Notes: generated by a model from the sequence alone, not told the origin. DNA of 64,000 bases from Shinisaurus crocodilurus (GCA_021292165.1 CM037879.1:247443797-247507796); one strand, 5' to 3'; positions 44,238-56,894 are shown, numbered from the stretch's first letter. Made by a program: numbers and translations.

Positions 44238-44459
44238 AGAGGAAGTATCATTATTCTACACAAAATGTCAGAAGTATGCTATTGCGAAGAAGAATATCTA
44301 ATTTAGAACTGCACAATTATGACAGGGTAGCTTGTACTTGTGCACAGTGTTTTATTCAAAACCTAAGTGATAATGCATATTTTCTTAAGATACATACATT
44401 GAGATAGCAATTCATATGAACTATGATGCATACACACATAGCGCCCCAAAAGATGTAAC

Positions 44460-44910
44460 TCGTTTTCTGTTAAGAACCCCATTTTGAAAATTGGTACATG
44501 TATTAAGCACTGTCATATGAAATACTCAAACAAAAATCATGGGGGGGGATTTAGTTTTTGCAGAATTCAAGGTCAAATTTTACTATTTGACCTTGAATAT
44601 ATATTTATTCCAAAAAACCACTTATGTTACATATCAAATGAAAGAGCATTTCAAAGGCTTTCCAACAACACCAATATTAGCTTTCTAGGTTCTGTAGAAC
44701 TGGAAGCACTGTAATTTTAATGTTGTCCAACACACAAAAATTAACGTTTTTCTTCATATTTTTGATTGCCATATCTCCAAAAGTTTTTGTCCCAGAACTC
44801 TACTTTTTGGAGCAGCTTATTTTCTCAGCAGACCCAACAAGTTCACCAAGTTTTTTCAAAATCAGTGACGGTCAGGTAAATTCATTGGTTGATTTTACAT
44901 GGAATGACCC
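44460..44910 (+). repeat. Inverted-repeat arm 2 of an unnamed element
   Basis: It ends tttacatggaatgaccc at 44910, mirroring the start of arm 1 at 42783. With that arm it bounds a 2.1 kb region. Open frames (for example 44484-44714) have no recognisable domain. Confidence 0.7.
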
Positions 44911-45842
44911 GATAGCTCTGATAGTGAAATAGCTCTAGCAGCTCAGCTTCCCGTCTACTGTAATTGATGCAGTTTCCAGCTTATAACAGGAGGAGAAATG
45001 TAACTCTTGGCCATATGTAAAGCCTCATCTGAAGAGGTCTTTGCGTATTTTGCTCAGGACTTAATGAAGCTAACTGCAACATATATTTCTTGTCCAGCTC
45101 ATTTTATTTAAATAGCTTCCAAGGCTATCAAACTAGGAAAATGTACAAAAAACACAGAAAATTAACACAGATATAATTTCTACAGTACAAATATTTGGAT
45201 AGGATTTTATGCAAATGTGAAACCATCAAAACAAACATTATTAGTCTTAACCATTAGTCTTAACCAATGGTCCATCGAATTTTATATAGAGAGCTAATTA
45301 TTTGTGTATGTCACTTAAATACCTATTGACTGATGGAAAGTGTGGTTACATAATTTTTAATGACATAACTGAAAAATTACTCTGGCTTAGAGCCTAAGAT
45401 TCCATTGCATGAGCAGAAGCCTTCTGCTCACACAGGGGTATCAAGGCACAGTGGAGAGTCTCCCAACTCCCTGATGAATGTTTTTGAGGGCCATAGTGAG
45501 TTGCAGATGGGGAGGAAATTGGTGACTCCTGCCACATAAGTAGAAGGGTCTTCTCTTGAACAGTGGGATCTTTAGATCCAAGCTAATATATTTGACATAT
45601 CCATTCTATACGTAAATGGCACTAATCTAAAGTGTAACAAACAAAAATCACAAGAATACACAACTTCATACAAATATTTCACAATTAGATGAGAAACTGT
45701 TCTCCTGTTTTAAAAATAAAACATTTAAAAATGAGGCACAATAGGTTTGAAAGATTTGTTAAAAATAACAACACATGCCTAATCATTACAATTCCCATTT
45801 ATATTTTAATTATTTGTATCATATAGTGATAAAATACCCATT

Positions 45843-45933
45843 TAGGCTACAGCCCTATATCCGCTTACCTGAGACTAAACCCCATTGAACTCAGTAGGAC
45901 CTCTGAGTAGACATGTGTAGGATTGCACTGTTA
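45843..45933. repeat. Interspersed repeat fragment
   Basis: Contains 'cccattgaactcagtaggac', 'ctctgagtagacatgtgtag' and 'gattgcactg', a pattern common in squamate genomes (equivalents near 13160-13250 and 50205-50325). The family is not named. Confidence 0.45.
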
Positions 45934-46880
45934 AGTTAGTTTTTCCAAATAAGAATATATTTCAATGAATAGAGAAACAGAAACACTATTTCAAATCCCT
46001 AAAAACTAAAATAGACAGAAAATTCCTGTCCATACCCACCAAAAACACTAAAAGGCCTTATATAATCAACTTGGTCACAAATATTCATATTTTGAAATGA
46101 GAAAAAGGGCCATATTAGGAAAAATGTAGTATACTGCATTTTTGCAAACCTGTTTGTCCATTCACAGATGTAAAAACTGGGCTTTTTTTGTTAGAGAGAA
46201 GCAAAATGGTTTTGAAAGTGGAACATCAGATATTGCAACAGAAATTGGGAAATCTACATACAGTTGATACATTTGAACAGGCATGCTGCACACAGAGCTA
46301 CTGTGCCTTGCATTACCAAATTAAACTATGAACAATCCCTCAGGAAGTTGGAAAAGAAAGTTTCAGACACTTAAAACTATGATCAAAACAGTACCAATAT
46401 TTGTGTACACATTTAAACTACCACTACAAGTAATTATTTTAGCTGAAACAAAATTACTATCAGAACAAACATAAAAACTAGCCATGCGTAATAAAAGTTT
46501 GGCAGCTGTATATCCCCCACCCCCAAGTGCTGCATTATTGTCAACAATGTTTGTTTAAGGTTGTTAATCTAATAATGTTTGCTCTAAATATCACATTGCT
46601 GGTGCTGATCCTATTTATGAATATTGTGAATTTGGCTTAAACCTCAAGGGAAATGGGGGGTGGGGGAAGAAACACCCTTCCTTACAGAATACAATAAGAG
46701 GAAATCATTTTTAAAAAACAGATTTGGGTGGGTGGGTGAATGGATAGACTGGTGGAGAATGAGAAAATGTTTGTGCTAATCAATTTTGTTGACAAAATAG
46801 ATTTTTAAGCAGATTATCATGGGCATGAATTGGCAAAGTCAGGTATGTGAGATTGAAAATACTCTTTATATGTTATTTCC

Positions 46881-46936
46881 CACGCACGCACGCATGCACG
46901 CACGCACGTGTGCGCGCGCACACACACACACACACC
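46881..46936. repeat. Purine-pyrimidine alternating microsatellite
   Basis: (CACG)n passes into gtgtgcgcgcgc and then (CA)n, all strict alternation of purine and pyrimidine over about 56 bp. Such tracts favour Z-DNA. Confidence 0.9.
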
Positions 46937-47866
46937 TGTTAGTATGTCACCACAGGTAGTAGACTAAGCAAGGTGTGAGCAAACTGAACAGTGGGGGCAG
47001 TAGTTAATGCAGATTCATAAGGTATCTAGTGTCTACAGAGTGATCAGTCACTTCTTACAGTAGAATGCAGAGTACGGTTAAATCCAGTGCCATATTGTAT
47101 AGATAGGCCAAACTTTTAATCCTACAGAGCAACTCTCTGAAGAAAGATTTCAAGCTCTCTTTCCCCCCACCCCCCATCTAACCACTTTTTCCTTAGAAGA
47201 AGCAGTGGAGATTCATGGTAAATAATATGCTAGTGTATTACATGCTAGGAAATTTTATTTTTCAGTTCTATGATTTCCACCCGGTTATTATTACTTGTCT
47301 AAACAGAATGGGTTGACCCTGCATTTCTAAAGCTAATTGTATTTTAAATGTCACTTTTGGCACAAAAGTAGGTTACTACTTAGATCACTGCCAAGCAAAC
47401 AAGTAATCTACCTGTCCAAACCATAGTGAAATATAGTTTCAGCCACAAGCATAATGAGTACACCATAAGCCATGCATGCATAACTGTATGCTTCTGACAG
47501 GCAATGAGGTACACAACTGCCTCATATAAAGATACAGGGCCTTGTATGGTAATACATGTGTGTAATTTGGAGGGACAAAAGATGTACCTGAAAAAGCACA
47601 CATTGAGATTAGGTAACATATTTTACCCAATTCAATGTACATGGAAAAAATTAGTGCAGAAGAAATGGAATAGCATGTTGCAATAAAATTCGGAAGGACA
47701 TTACCTGGGACTCAAGATGCAGATTGAAACTGACTAAAACTGAGAGTGTCTAGTCAATTTCAATCTTGTGTCAGTGTCATTGGTAAAACACCTCTGTTGC
47801 AGTTCTACTGAAACTGCTGAGCAGACCCTAAGAAACAGAAAAGAAGAAGAAGAGGAGGGAGGGAAA

Positions 47867-47869
<3 letters not shown>

Positions 47870-47905
<36 letters not shown>
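47870..47905. repeat. (AG)n microsatellite
   Basis: About 18 perfect AG units follow a purine-rich stretch (gaagaagaagaggagg). Confidence 0.95.
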
Positions 47906-47909
<4 letters not shown>

Positions 47910-48736
47910 AGGAAGGTAGGAAATAACAGATGCATAGAGTAAGGCACACACACACAAGGGGGTAAGAAAGGATGGAGAACAGGAAAATAGTTGTTGAAAG
48001 CTCCTCTACTTTCCCTTATCAATAAGTTTAAAATACTTCTAGGCCTATATTATCATATCAGAAAGGTTTCCTGTGATGTGTTCCCAGTTCACTTCCATCT
48101 CTGTATACTATAGGTGTTAGCAACCAGCAGGATTACACATGCTTTAATGTAAGAACCTAAATTTCTGTAAAGTCACCTTGACTAACAAGTGCCATAACAA
48201 GTGCCACAAATACTGACTATAATATATTAAATACAAGGACCCAAAAGCAAACAACTTAAGACCCAGCTGATTTCAATGGAAGAATTAAGTACATCCTTAA
48301 CACTCTCTCGCTGAAATTATTTAGCAAACTAGAGTTTACTTTAAACTACAATTCCTAGTTTGCATATACCAAAATGCCAAAAATATGTTAAAGCAAAACT
48401 GAATTCTGGTTTATTCCTTCTCCAAGTCGAGTGGGAGGAGATGCACAGGCTCCTTTCTGGTTATACATGTAGCACTAAACCATGGTTTAGCATTATATGT
48501 GGATGTAGCCAATGTCATATTGGCTAGCAAGATGTCTTCTACTACGTTCAAATATTTTACCTCTTCATCAATATAGAGGTCTGTACGAACTAAAAGAAAG
48601 CAGGCAGTCAAGTTTAATGAAACATCCTATAACTATAATAGTCCTAATATCTGACAATGATTTTTTAAAAATATTAGCTATTGCCACCTCTGTCACTGAA
48701 TAGACTTATTTAAGATGTCATTGCACAGAGAAAATA

Positions 48737-48896
48737 CCGTATTTTTCCGTCTATAAGACACCCCCATATATAAGACGCCCCCCACTGGGGCCCCGCGCGG
48801 TTCTCTCCTCGGCTTACTTCCGTGTATAAGACGACCCTCAATTTTTAGTCTAGCGATTTTAGGAAAAAGTATAGTCTTATACATGGAAAAATACTG
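48737..48896. mobile_element. Mariner-type MITE, 160 bp
   Basis: TA dinucleotides at 48735-48736 and 48897-48898 flank inverted ends: ccgtatttttccgtctataag on the left and, on the other strand, cagtatttttccatgtataag on the right. The interior repeats ataagacg motifs. TA flanks indicate a Tc1/mariner-like transposase acted in trans. Confidence 0.8.
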
Positions 48897-50437
48897 TAAT
48901 TACTTAAATGAAAGCTGAAACAAAATACACTGCAATGACAGAAAGCACACACACATAATGATTACACGCTACATGCTGGACAAGAGTTTCATCCTTCATG
49001 GATTCTACATAAATAATCTAGATATTTACTTCCTATTAAATGTGAATGTTATATTAACTCATTAATCTTTAACTCCAATACAAATAAGCATAATGTTCCC
49101 TTGAAGTACTCTCCCAAATATTGTTTCTGTGGGAATATTGTTTCTGGTATTTCTAAGAGTTCTATCTTTGTATTACCTGCAGTCCTTCAAGTTCATCTCC
49201 ATATTCTCTCTTGTTTACCTCTTTCCTTGCCTATTCTTATCATAATCCCCCTAAGGTATCCTCCTAGTTAAGGTATCCTTCTAGTTACTGCCCCAATAGT
49301 GCCTTCTGAATATATTCCTATATTCCCTTTTAGTGTCACACCCCCTGCCATAACTAAACCAACACTATCCCCCCCTCTCAGCTAATGGAATTCCCTTTCC
49401 TGTTTTCCAGTTTGTAGTTCCCCTCCAGTATCTGTAAATTAGCAATCCCAGATAATAAACTCAAAAGTGAGCCATAATTCCAGGAAAAAAGCTTATTTCA
49501 TACATTTTGCCTCTACTGTCATTTATAGCCATAAATGTAAAGATGGCAGCTACATCCCCCTCCTGCCATTGCTGTGAATAAGAGCTGCTTTCATCACTCT
49601 GGAATTCCACACCGGAAGATTTGAGATTGAAACAATTCCAAAAATGCTGTAGCATTTTCATTAGGATCAGTATGAATTCGACTACAAGGACCACTAGAGG
49701 GTGCAACAAGAATGATAGGAAGACAAATTAAAATCATTTACTGTTTCAAGATAGGTGCAGTTATAGCAGCAACTCACACATTATTTCTCCCTATTTTTCA
49801 TCCAAGGAGGAAAAATTATATACTAGGCTTTCCTGGCTCAGAAAGGCACAAGCTTGTTATTCCACTTTTTTTAAAGCTTTAAGTAGTAGTAGTAGAAGAT
49901 TTTTAAAGGAAGCGCTGAAAGTATGTGCTAAGGATACTTATAGTAAGAAACCAAACAGCAGTCTTGTTTAAGTATAAATTAATTCCAATATTTTTCTATG
50001 TTTTTTCCCTTTTAGTTAACAAAATCTAAGTTGTGTAAAGTTGGTTTCAAAACGAAAGGGGCAGATCTTACTTTTGATTGTTTGAGAGCTTGTTTGCCAA
50101 ATCATTTGTTTGTACTTACTTTATGAATATTCCTCTAAAATCAAGAAGAACAAGAGAGAACCATGTGTCTGGAATCATAAGGAACAATTAGTTGGATTGA
50201 ACTTTAGTCATCCTTACAGCAGACCCACTGAAATCAATAAGGATACATTACTAATGACTAACTTTCCTATTGATTTAAATGGGTCTATTCTAAGCATGAC
50301 TAAGTCTGGATCCAATTCACTGCCATATTGAGATACAAAACCTTTAGCAAAACCAAAGGACTACACTGCATATCTGTAGCAAAAACAATCTAAAGAATTC
50401 AGTAAACCAAACATTACATTTTTGTCTCATATTATAG

Positions 50438-50632
50438 TAGGAACATGGGAACATAGGAAGCTGCCTTATGCTGAGTCAGACCACTGGTCCATCTAGCTCA
50501 GTACTGTCAACACTGACTGGCAATGCTCTCCAGGGTTTCAGGCAGGAATTTTTCCAGCCCTACTTGGAGAAGCCAAGGACCTGGGACCTTCTGCATACAA
50601 AGCATGTGCTCTACCACTGAGTTATGGCACCT
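50438..50632 (-). mobile_element. tRNA-Ala-like SINE
   Basis: On the minus strand the head 'ataactcagtggtagagcac' is followed by a T-arm-like aggtcccaggtcc. The 3' end carries 'gctagatggaccagtggtc' and 'tgactcagcataaggcagc'. It is the same family as 15905-16085 and is complete, ending near ccatgttcc. Confidence 0.85.
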
Positions 50633-50902
50633 CCCCAATTAATTAGAGCTGACAAGAAATAGGGTTAAGCTACATACAGTACAATCACTAAATAAGGGTA
50701 AGAACTATTTTAGGTACTGATGTCTGTCAATTTTAAGGGGTATCAAATCATCTATCCATGTAGCTCCACAAAAACAACCACCATTACAATTCACCATGGA
50801 TATTTTTAAGCACAAAGGAGCTCATATCTTACAGATACACAAACAAAAGGATACTTACGTGTATTTTCTGAAGACATAAACAAAGATATTTAATAACTTC
50901 AC

Positions 50903-51059
50903 CTGTTCATTCACTCTGGAATGTGATGGCCCATGATGGATAAGAATCTTCACAATCTCTACATCTCCTTTCCAAGCAGCCAAGTGTATAGGAAAATACC
51001 CTTTATTATCTGCCACATTAGTAGAAGCCTCATATTGAAGTAATTTGATAACTACATCC
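50903..51059 (-). CDS. ANKS1B: ANKS1B exon, ankyrin repeats
   Basis: A 157-bp exon lies on the minus strand with acceptor cttattttccag and donor gtgaag. Its first base completes the lysine codon split from the exon at 59663-59743. It then reads [40 protein letters not shown] and [12 protein letters not shown], ending on a full codon that joins phase 0 to the exon at 42353-42649. The residues match ANKS1B closely. Confidence 0.96.
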
Positions 51060-51615
51060 CTGGAAAATAAGAAGAAATTGAACTTAGGACTGACAGAATT
51101 ATTCCTTAATAAAGCTGGTGCATCACAGCACATATTTTCAAGTTATACTAGAACCAAACAACCACAGCATTCAGTCATTATTCAAATGACACTGTCATCA
51201 ATGCTAGGAAGCTTGCATAGTCTAAACCAAAGAAACGTACAGTGGTTATGATGATTATGTCTCACTGTGTCTTTTAAATTACGGTAATCACAGAATAAGA
51301 GATTAAAAACTGCATCATCATAGTAGATTTGTTCTCCTGGGGTACTCCTCAGAGATATTAATCTGAAAGCTGACAGTTAATGGCTAGATTTCTCATAATG
51401 TCACTCAAAAGAGCCATGTTCACATCAATATTCTAAAAGAGAGAGAAATCACAGGTATTACAGACATATTTTATAGCAGAGGCTTGCAGCTAAAAATCGG
51501 GATGGGACTCAATATCTGAAGTCCCTCACTTGTCTCAACTCTCTGATCAGCAATCTGCAGATTGCAAAGCTTCCTCACATACCAACAGAAAGAAGACCAT
51601 TCTGTTCCCAGGTTC
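51060..51615. other. Intron, nothing recognised
   Basis: This is the first 550 bases of the 8.6 kb intron upstream of the 50903-51059 exon in gene orientation. No feature is visible. Confidence 0.5.
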
Positions 51616-52019
51616 TGTGATGTTTTCTCCAGCTGTCAGGAGCTGGTGGGACTAGAATCTGAGTGTGGCTGCCCTATGTAGTGAGCCACCAAACTGCAGG
51701 CTGCAGCATCTTCTCAGGCAGTGAAGCACCCTCAGGCTGACCACAGGATCCTCCTGGACAGGAAGAAGTATAAGAGTGGTCCGTGTTCTAGCTAAGCCTT
51801 GCATGAGCAACATGGTATTTCTGAGCTTTGGTGTGTTCCTCTATCCTTTGGTTGTTCTTTGGTACTGACTTCTGGCTTGCTCTTCAGTTCTGCATCCAGG
51901 TTTGTCCTTTGATCTTGACCTGTTCTCCATTCCTGACATTTGGCTTTGCCCTTGACTTCGATTTCCTGGAGCAACTCCTAGCTCATCCAGACTGTTGCTT
52001 ATGCCTTTAAGCCCTAACA
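51616..52019 (+). repeat. Possible old solo LTR
   Basis: The 404-bp stretch starts tgtgatg and ends ctaaca, with a TATA-like agtataagag in the middle and a C/T-rich run of short repeats (ttgatcttgacctgttctcc, ttgcccttgacttcg) like that in many reptilian LTR R-U5 regions. There is no matching direct repeat at the flanks, so the call is tentative. Confidence 0.3.
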
Positions 52020-52458
52020 CCAAGTCCACTTACTCTTTAGCTATCCTTTCTTCTTCACCTCTTTTCCTCCACAAACCTCTTTCAAACATCTTCCCTCTCT
52101 TTCTCAGCTTCCCTCTTTCATCCCTGCATATTCACCATTGTCTCCCTATTGTCTTCCTTTCCAATTCATCTCCAACTGCAGGGAATTTATTAGGGCTGCT
52201 TAAAATTTTCACTAGGAAATTCTGTTTTTAAAATAAATGATACGGTATGAGCCAAAACTAGCAAATATGTTGTATGGTACCAAAATCCATTTTATCTTAC
52301 AACAAGACTAATGGTCCTGAATAACTATATGAAGATTTATTTGCTTCTGGAAGTCATTGGAGATTATTGATTCTACTCTATACTGCACAAGAGAACACTA
52401 TTGGAGTAATAGCAAATATAAATATTAATATACAGAAAATAGGGGTATATTAATTTAG

Positions 52459-52735
52459 GGCGCAATCCGATCAAAATGAGTGGGAGCCTCCAAATTCGGA
52501 GGCTCATCCAATGCAGAGTGGGAGGAGTGGCAGCGGCAATCTTTGCCTAATAATTCTGCTCTGCATTTTTGCTAGATGGCCATTTCAGAGGAGGAGGGGA
52601 GGAGGTTGGGGCAGCTTCAGGATACCTCATATTCTGGCTGCCCTACTCTCCTCCCTCTCCTCCCCCTTTTAGCTCCTCTCTGAGGTCGCTTTTCCAACCT
52701 CAGAGAGCAGCTGGTGTGGATCTTTCTTTCTCCCC
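52459..52735. repeat. G/C-rich repeat-like segment
   Basis: Contains an internal inverted motif, gcctccaaattcggaggc, and runs of cctccctctcctccccc and a terminal C-run. It looks unlike the AT-rich intron around it and may be part of a transposon, but I cannot name it. Confidence 0.35.
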
Positions 52736-52951
52736 CCCCCAATTTTTTATTTTCCAAAAAATAAAAATAAAACACGAACAAACATCACAAAAACACAACA
52801 ACACAAAACTAAAATGGACTTCCGATTTTTCCCACAACAAAGCATAAGTAACCTTATATATACTACTCTGTAGTTTACAAATAAATTTCACTTTTTTCTA
52901 TTGTCAAACATTCTTATTATTATTCATCCACCTCACAAATTCAAACAACAA

Positions 52952-52979
52952 CAACTACTACTACTACTACTACTACTAC

Positions 52980-53011
<32 letters not shown>
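52952..53011. repeat. (ACT)n / (ATT)n microsatellite
   Basis: About nine ACT units run into eleven or so ATT units with no interruption. Confidence 0.95.
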
Positions 53012-53013
<2 letters not shown>

Positions 53014-53035
53014 AATTATTAACAATAAACATATA

Positions 53036-53285
53036 CAGTCATGCCTTGGATTGAGAGCATAATTCATTCCGGAAACGTGCTTGTAATCCAAAACACTCTT
53101 ATATCAAAACGAAATCCCGCCAAAAAAATTTGTACAGAGATTTTTAATTTAAGCCATACTACAGTACTTGTATTGCAAGACGTCGCTTGTATATCAAGTA
53201 ATAAATAAATAAATAAATATTTAAAAATTTGCTTGTCTTGCAAAATGCTCTCAAACCAAGTTACTTGCAATCCAAGGTATTACTG
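53036..53285. mobile_element. Tc1/mariner-type MITE, copy 2 (inverted)
   Basis: It is the reverse complement of the element at 9828-10071 with a few differences, including an inserted (AATA)n run near 53200. It is flanked by TA at 53034-53035 and 53286-53287, with ends cagtcatgccttgg and ccaaggtattactg. Confidence 0.88.
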
Positions 53286-53389
53286 TATGTTAATTCTTCT
53301 AATTCTTCTACCAATCTAAAACATTTCTAATTCTATTTAATACAATTCCCTATTTCTTCCCTTCTACTACATTTATCAAAGAACAAGCC

Positions 53390-53855
53390 ACCATCTATTT
53401 TCCCCTTACATCAATACCCCACACCCCAAGTTTTTGACCCCTTTTTATTACATTCATAACTTTACCTTTCAAATACTAAATTACTACTAAAAATTACTGT
53501 TGTAACAAATCCTTATTTTGTTTTAACAGTTCCAAATTCTTCAGAGATCATCTTTCTAATATAATCCTTCCCAAAGATACCAATCAGGCTCATTTACCAC
53601 AAAACAAGCCAACACCTATTTCCCCCTTAAATCAATATCTCACACCCTAAAAATTTTAACCCATTTTTTTTAAAGTTTCTTCCATTGCTCATTAATCACT
53701 AATTTCAACAAAGATCAGTACATTTTACCAATAAGACTTTACCTTTCAAGTTCTAATTTACTACCAAAACAAATCATTATTTTCTTCTAAGCATTTCCAC
53801 ATCTTCAGAAATCATCTTTCTGATAAAATCCTTCCCACTAACATTTATAAGTAAG
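53390..53855. repeat. Diverged tandem pair, about 230-250 bp units
   Basis: Unit 1 (about 53380-53575) and unit 2 (about 53600-53850) share 'aacaagcca', 'cccccttaaatcaatatc'-like text, 'ctttacctttcaa', 'ttcttcagaaatcatctttc' and 'ataaaatccttccca'. They lie in the minus-strand L1-like region. Confidence 0.7.
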
Positions 53856-53974
53856 TATACCCTTCTAAGCTTCTCTTTATGGCCTATTTTAACAACACTT
53901 TCTCCTACTTTACCATTATAAAAAGGGATTCACTCTCACTCTCTCTCTCCACTTCATCCCAAGCTAAAGAGACT

Positions 53975-54015
53975 CTCTTCTTCTTCTTCTTCTTCTTCTT
54001 CTTCTTCTTCTTCTT
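53975..54015. repeat. (TTC)n microsatellite
   Basis: About 13 perfect CTT/TTC units. Confidence 0.95.
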
Positions 54016-55375
54016 GGGATCTATCTCTCAAATCTCTTTGGGTTCACAACCATGATTTTTCTATTGGTATCCCTATCACTGACCCCCCCCCAAGTATCCC
54101 CCCCCTTGGATCTCTCTCACAGATCCACGGTGTTGAGAACCACCTAATTCTTCCATTCGAACCTCTCCCAGAAATCTCTTATAAATTCTGCCACAGACCT
54201 CTTTTCATTTATAAAAAACAAACAAATAATAAGCCACCAGCCAGCAACCAAACCCCCTCCCTCCTCTCCAATAATCCACTAGCATCATAACGCATATTCA
54301 GCCATTTCTGTCAGTTCCGATAATAATCCAATAGTCCATAATCGGACCTCTTAATAAACACCCCCTCATTTCCCATGGTCAAACACAGATGTTTCTCCCA
54401 TAGTACTGAGAAAACTGCCTCTCTTCTTACGAATTTCCATAATCAGCTTCTTTAGAACAAGCCAGACCATGTTTAACGAGTCAGCATTTTTCCCAGTTCG
54501 ATAAAAAAATATTACTTGTAAGCTTGATTTTCTTGCTCATTAACAAGGTATTTCTTCTAAACTTCAGTTGTTATTTTCTGATTCTCCACTCCTTTCTTAA
54601 TCTCTTCCAGTTGCACCACTCTGTTGAGAATTACACTTTTAAACTCTTGGCACTTTTCCATCTTATCTGTTTGTTCTTCAAAACACACAGTTTGCAAATC
54701 AGACTCTCTGCCATCAAGTACTACATTGGAGTGTACATTTTCAATTTTCTGTATAAACCGCAGTTCTAAATGTTGCAGTTTGGCAAGAATTTTTTTCTCA
54801 AATACATCAAATTTATTCATCATTTCTCCAACCATCTTAAGCCACAAGTCCCGCGTGGCCATCTTGGCTCTTTGTCTCCAGGACCCAAAACGACAAATAC
54901 CGTTCTCACGCTGTAGAAATTCCTCACATAGCTACTTCTCTCATAAACTTTCCCAAGACTAAGAGTAAGAAAATTTAAAGTACCTCTTTCTTTCCCATTT
55001 CAGCACTTATTTTTTTGGATCTTCTCATTGTGAGGTTTTAAGCCATATTTCTTTTATATTTTCCTGAAAAAAGATGACGTTACGGTAGGAAGTTTGTTTA
55101 TGCTTCGTTGTAGATAAAAAAATATATCTCCGTTACAAATTGGTACCATAAATCTTAAAAGAAATGAGTAGTTCGTGAGCTTAGGTGCCCATATAAGATC
55201 TCCAGACACGGCGTTGAGCAGAAGTTGTAAATCCTTAAGAGTCTTCCCCCAGTCAAAACAGATGAAACGACAATTAAAACTGCAGTGAACGACTCTAAGG
55301 AGTAAATAAGGCTTATCTTTCATCATTCCCATTAATTCAAGGGAATTTCCTCTGCTTTAAAGCGGGATTAAACCA

Positions 55376-56548
55376 TGGAGTCTCTCCACAAGATTTATGG
55401 AGATGTTCAACTCACCATCTCCTCACAGGACGTCCGCTGGCATGGTCCTTTCCATGCAGGCTGTGAGGGAGTGGAGGAGGGGGATCGGAGCTCCAATTCC
55501 CAGCTCCGAAGTTGGAGCGCTGGCTCCAGCCTAGGAGCTGGGAATCCAAACAATCCTATCACCCCCCAGGAAATGTCTAGGAGCATAGGATCATTCCCTC
55601 CATTAGTTAAACTGTTTTGTAGACTATGGTATGCTAATGATCAACACCTGAAAATGAAAAGTTAGGTGAAGTAATAAAAGGGGCAAATACAGCCATGTAA
55701 AAAGGGGTATATTTGTCATATTTGTAGTATATGGGGGGGGGGCAAAAATGCTTCCCAAGTTCAGGGGCATGTATGTTGGGGGGGGATGCATTACAAGTAG
55801 AAGAAGTGATCCAAGGGTTTTTTCCTTCTTTTAAAAACATTTTAAAAGTTAAGTTGTCACCAAGTGGCAGCTTCGCAGCATTCGGCATCCCAACTGCTGA
55901 GCACTTTGAAAATAAGGGCTAGAATGTCCCTGAGAACAATGCTACATCATCGCTTTGATCACTTGGAGTGACTACATGTGTACGACTGTATGTACATAGG
56001 TGCTCCTTTCACATGTTCTACTCCAGATGGGGGGGGGGGCATCCATGCCTGCCTCCTCTCAATTAATGCATGCAAGAAAAGGGCTTGTGGGTATTCAAAA
56101 CACAGATCTTCCTTGAATAAATTCAAATGTTGTAGCACACCAATACACACTAAAGCATCACATAAAAAGTTCCCCATAACTCTTCTTGATATTGAATGTT
56201 AAGCAAAGAGGGGTGGGGGTAGAAAAAGTGGATGGGCATAGTAAAAAAGTCCTAGTTTGCACTTTATAAGATAGAGTCAAGAAAGTGCTATGCACTCTTC
56301 ATTAGGTTAGACCATGCTATGTGCAAAACAACAACAAAAGCAAAACTCATTAGATGCATCAAAGGCTTTGGAGAGAAAAGAACAATGGCTGTTCTCCCTT
56401 TGAAAATTGTATACATTACATATGCATGCAAGAGCAGCTCTGCATTTAAGGGATATGGCTTTTTCAATGTCTATAAAAGTCTATTTGCTATAAAATAAAG
56501 ACAGTTTGTCAGATCTCTATGAAATTTGGCACAGAAAATATACCTCGT
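55376..56548. other. Intron, nothing recognised
   Basis: G-runs lie at about 55731-55742 and 56026-56038. A short segment at 55958-55985 (cttggagtgactacatgtg) faintly resembles the interior of the inverted-end element at 6120-6438. No gene. Confidence 0.4.
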
Positions 56549-56562
56549 GAAAATCTGGCCAA

Positions 56563-56894
56563 CAAAATGGAAAGTTCATCAAGTTTTCTCTATTACCGAC
56601 TGGTATAAGGAAGTTTGGGATATGGCTTTAAATGATATGTTAACTTGTAATATAAAATGTAAAAGGGGACAATTAAAGAAAAACAATTTTAAGGATATAT
56701 GGGAATTATTTTTAGATTATATTTTAACTGAGGGAAAGGGGACTACACCATGTCAAGATCTGATGTATTTTTGGAATTTAGGATACAATGGTATAGAAAA
56801 GTAGTAGTTGTTTATCATATTGGTCCCAAGGTGATGGGAGCACGTGTTTGATTGTATTTGATTGTTTATGTTTATTTTTAAAAAATATTAAATA
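56563..56894 (+). mobile_element. 5'-truncated L1 3' end with 14-bp duplication
   Basis: The last part of L1 ORF2 is present (ITDWYKEVWDMALNDMLTCN, GQLKKNNFKDIWELF, CQDLMYFWN), followed by the L1 3' UTR ggtcccaaggtgatgggagc and an A-rich end. The flanking repeat gaaaatctggccaa occurs at 56549-56562 and 56895-56908. It is highly similar in wording to the ORF2 end of the full-length L1 at 29309-34829, so both belong to one lineage. Confidence 0.93.

Larger units (their letters stand above)
44911..50437. other. Intron, nothing recognised apart from listed repeats
   Basis: The segment between the exon at 42353 and that at 50903 is long and repeat-poor. It contains a reptile interspersed fragment at 45843-45933 (cttacctgagactaaacccc), a MITE, two microsatellites listed separately, and a weak repeat at 50205-50325. 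I see no other exon. Confidence 0.5.
52740..55375 (-). mobile_element. L1-like element relic (5' UTR, ORF1 part), minus strand
   Basis: The minus strand carries an open frame (54862 to 54557) with MATRDLWLKMVGEMMNKFD, ILAKLQHLELRFIQ and a heptad-like C-terminus, resembling the coiled-coil start of L1 ORF1, and upstream another ATG with RRSKKISAEMGKKE (about 55035). AT-rich sequence follows. The region also contains microsatellites, the MITE at 53036-53285 and a two-fold 250-bp duplication. No reverse transcriptase is seen. Boundaries are approximate. Confidence 0.4.

Noticed and set aside
47734..48022. Serine/leucine-rich minus-strand frames
   Set aside because: They are produced by the (AG)n microsatellite read in the other strand.
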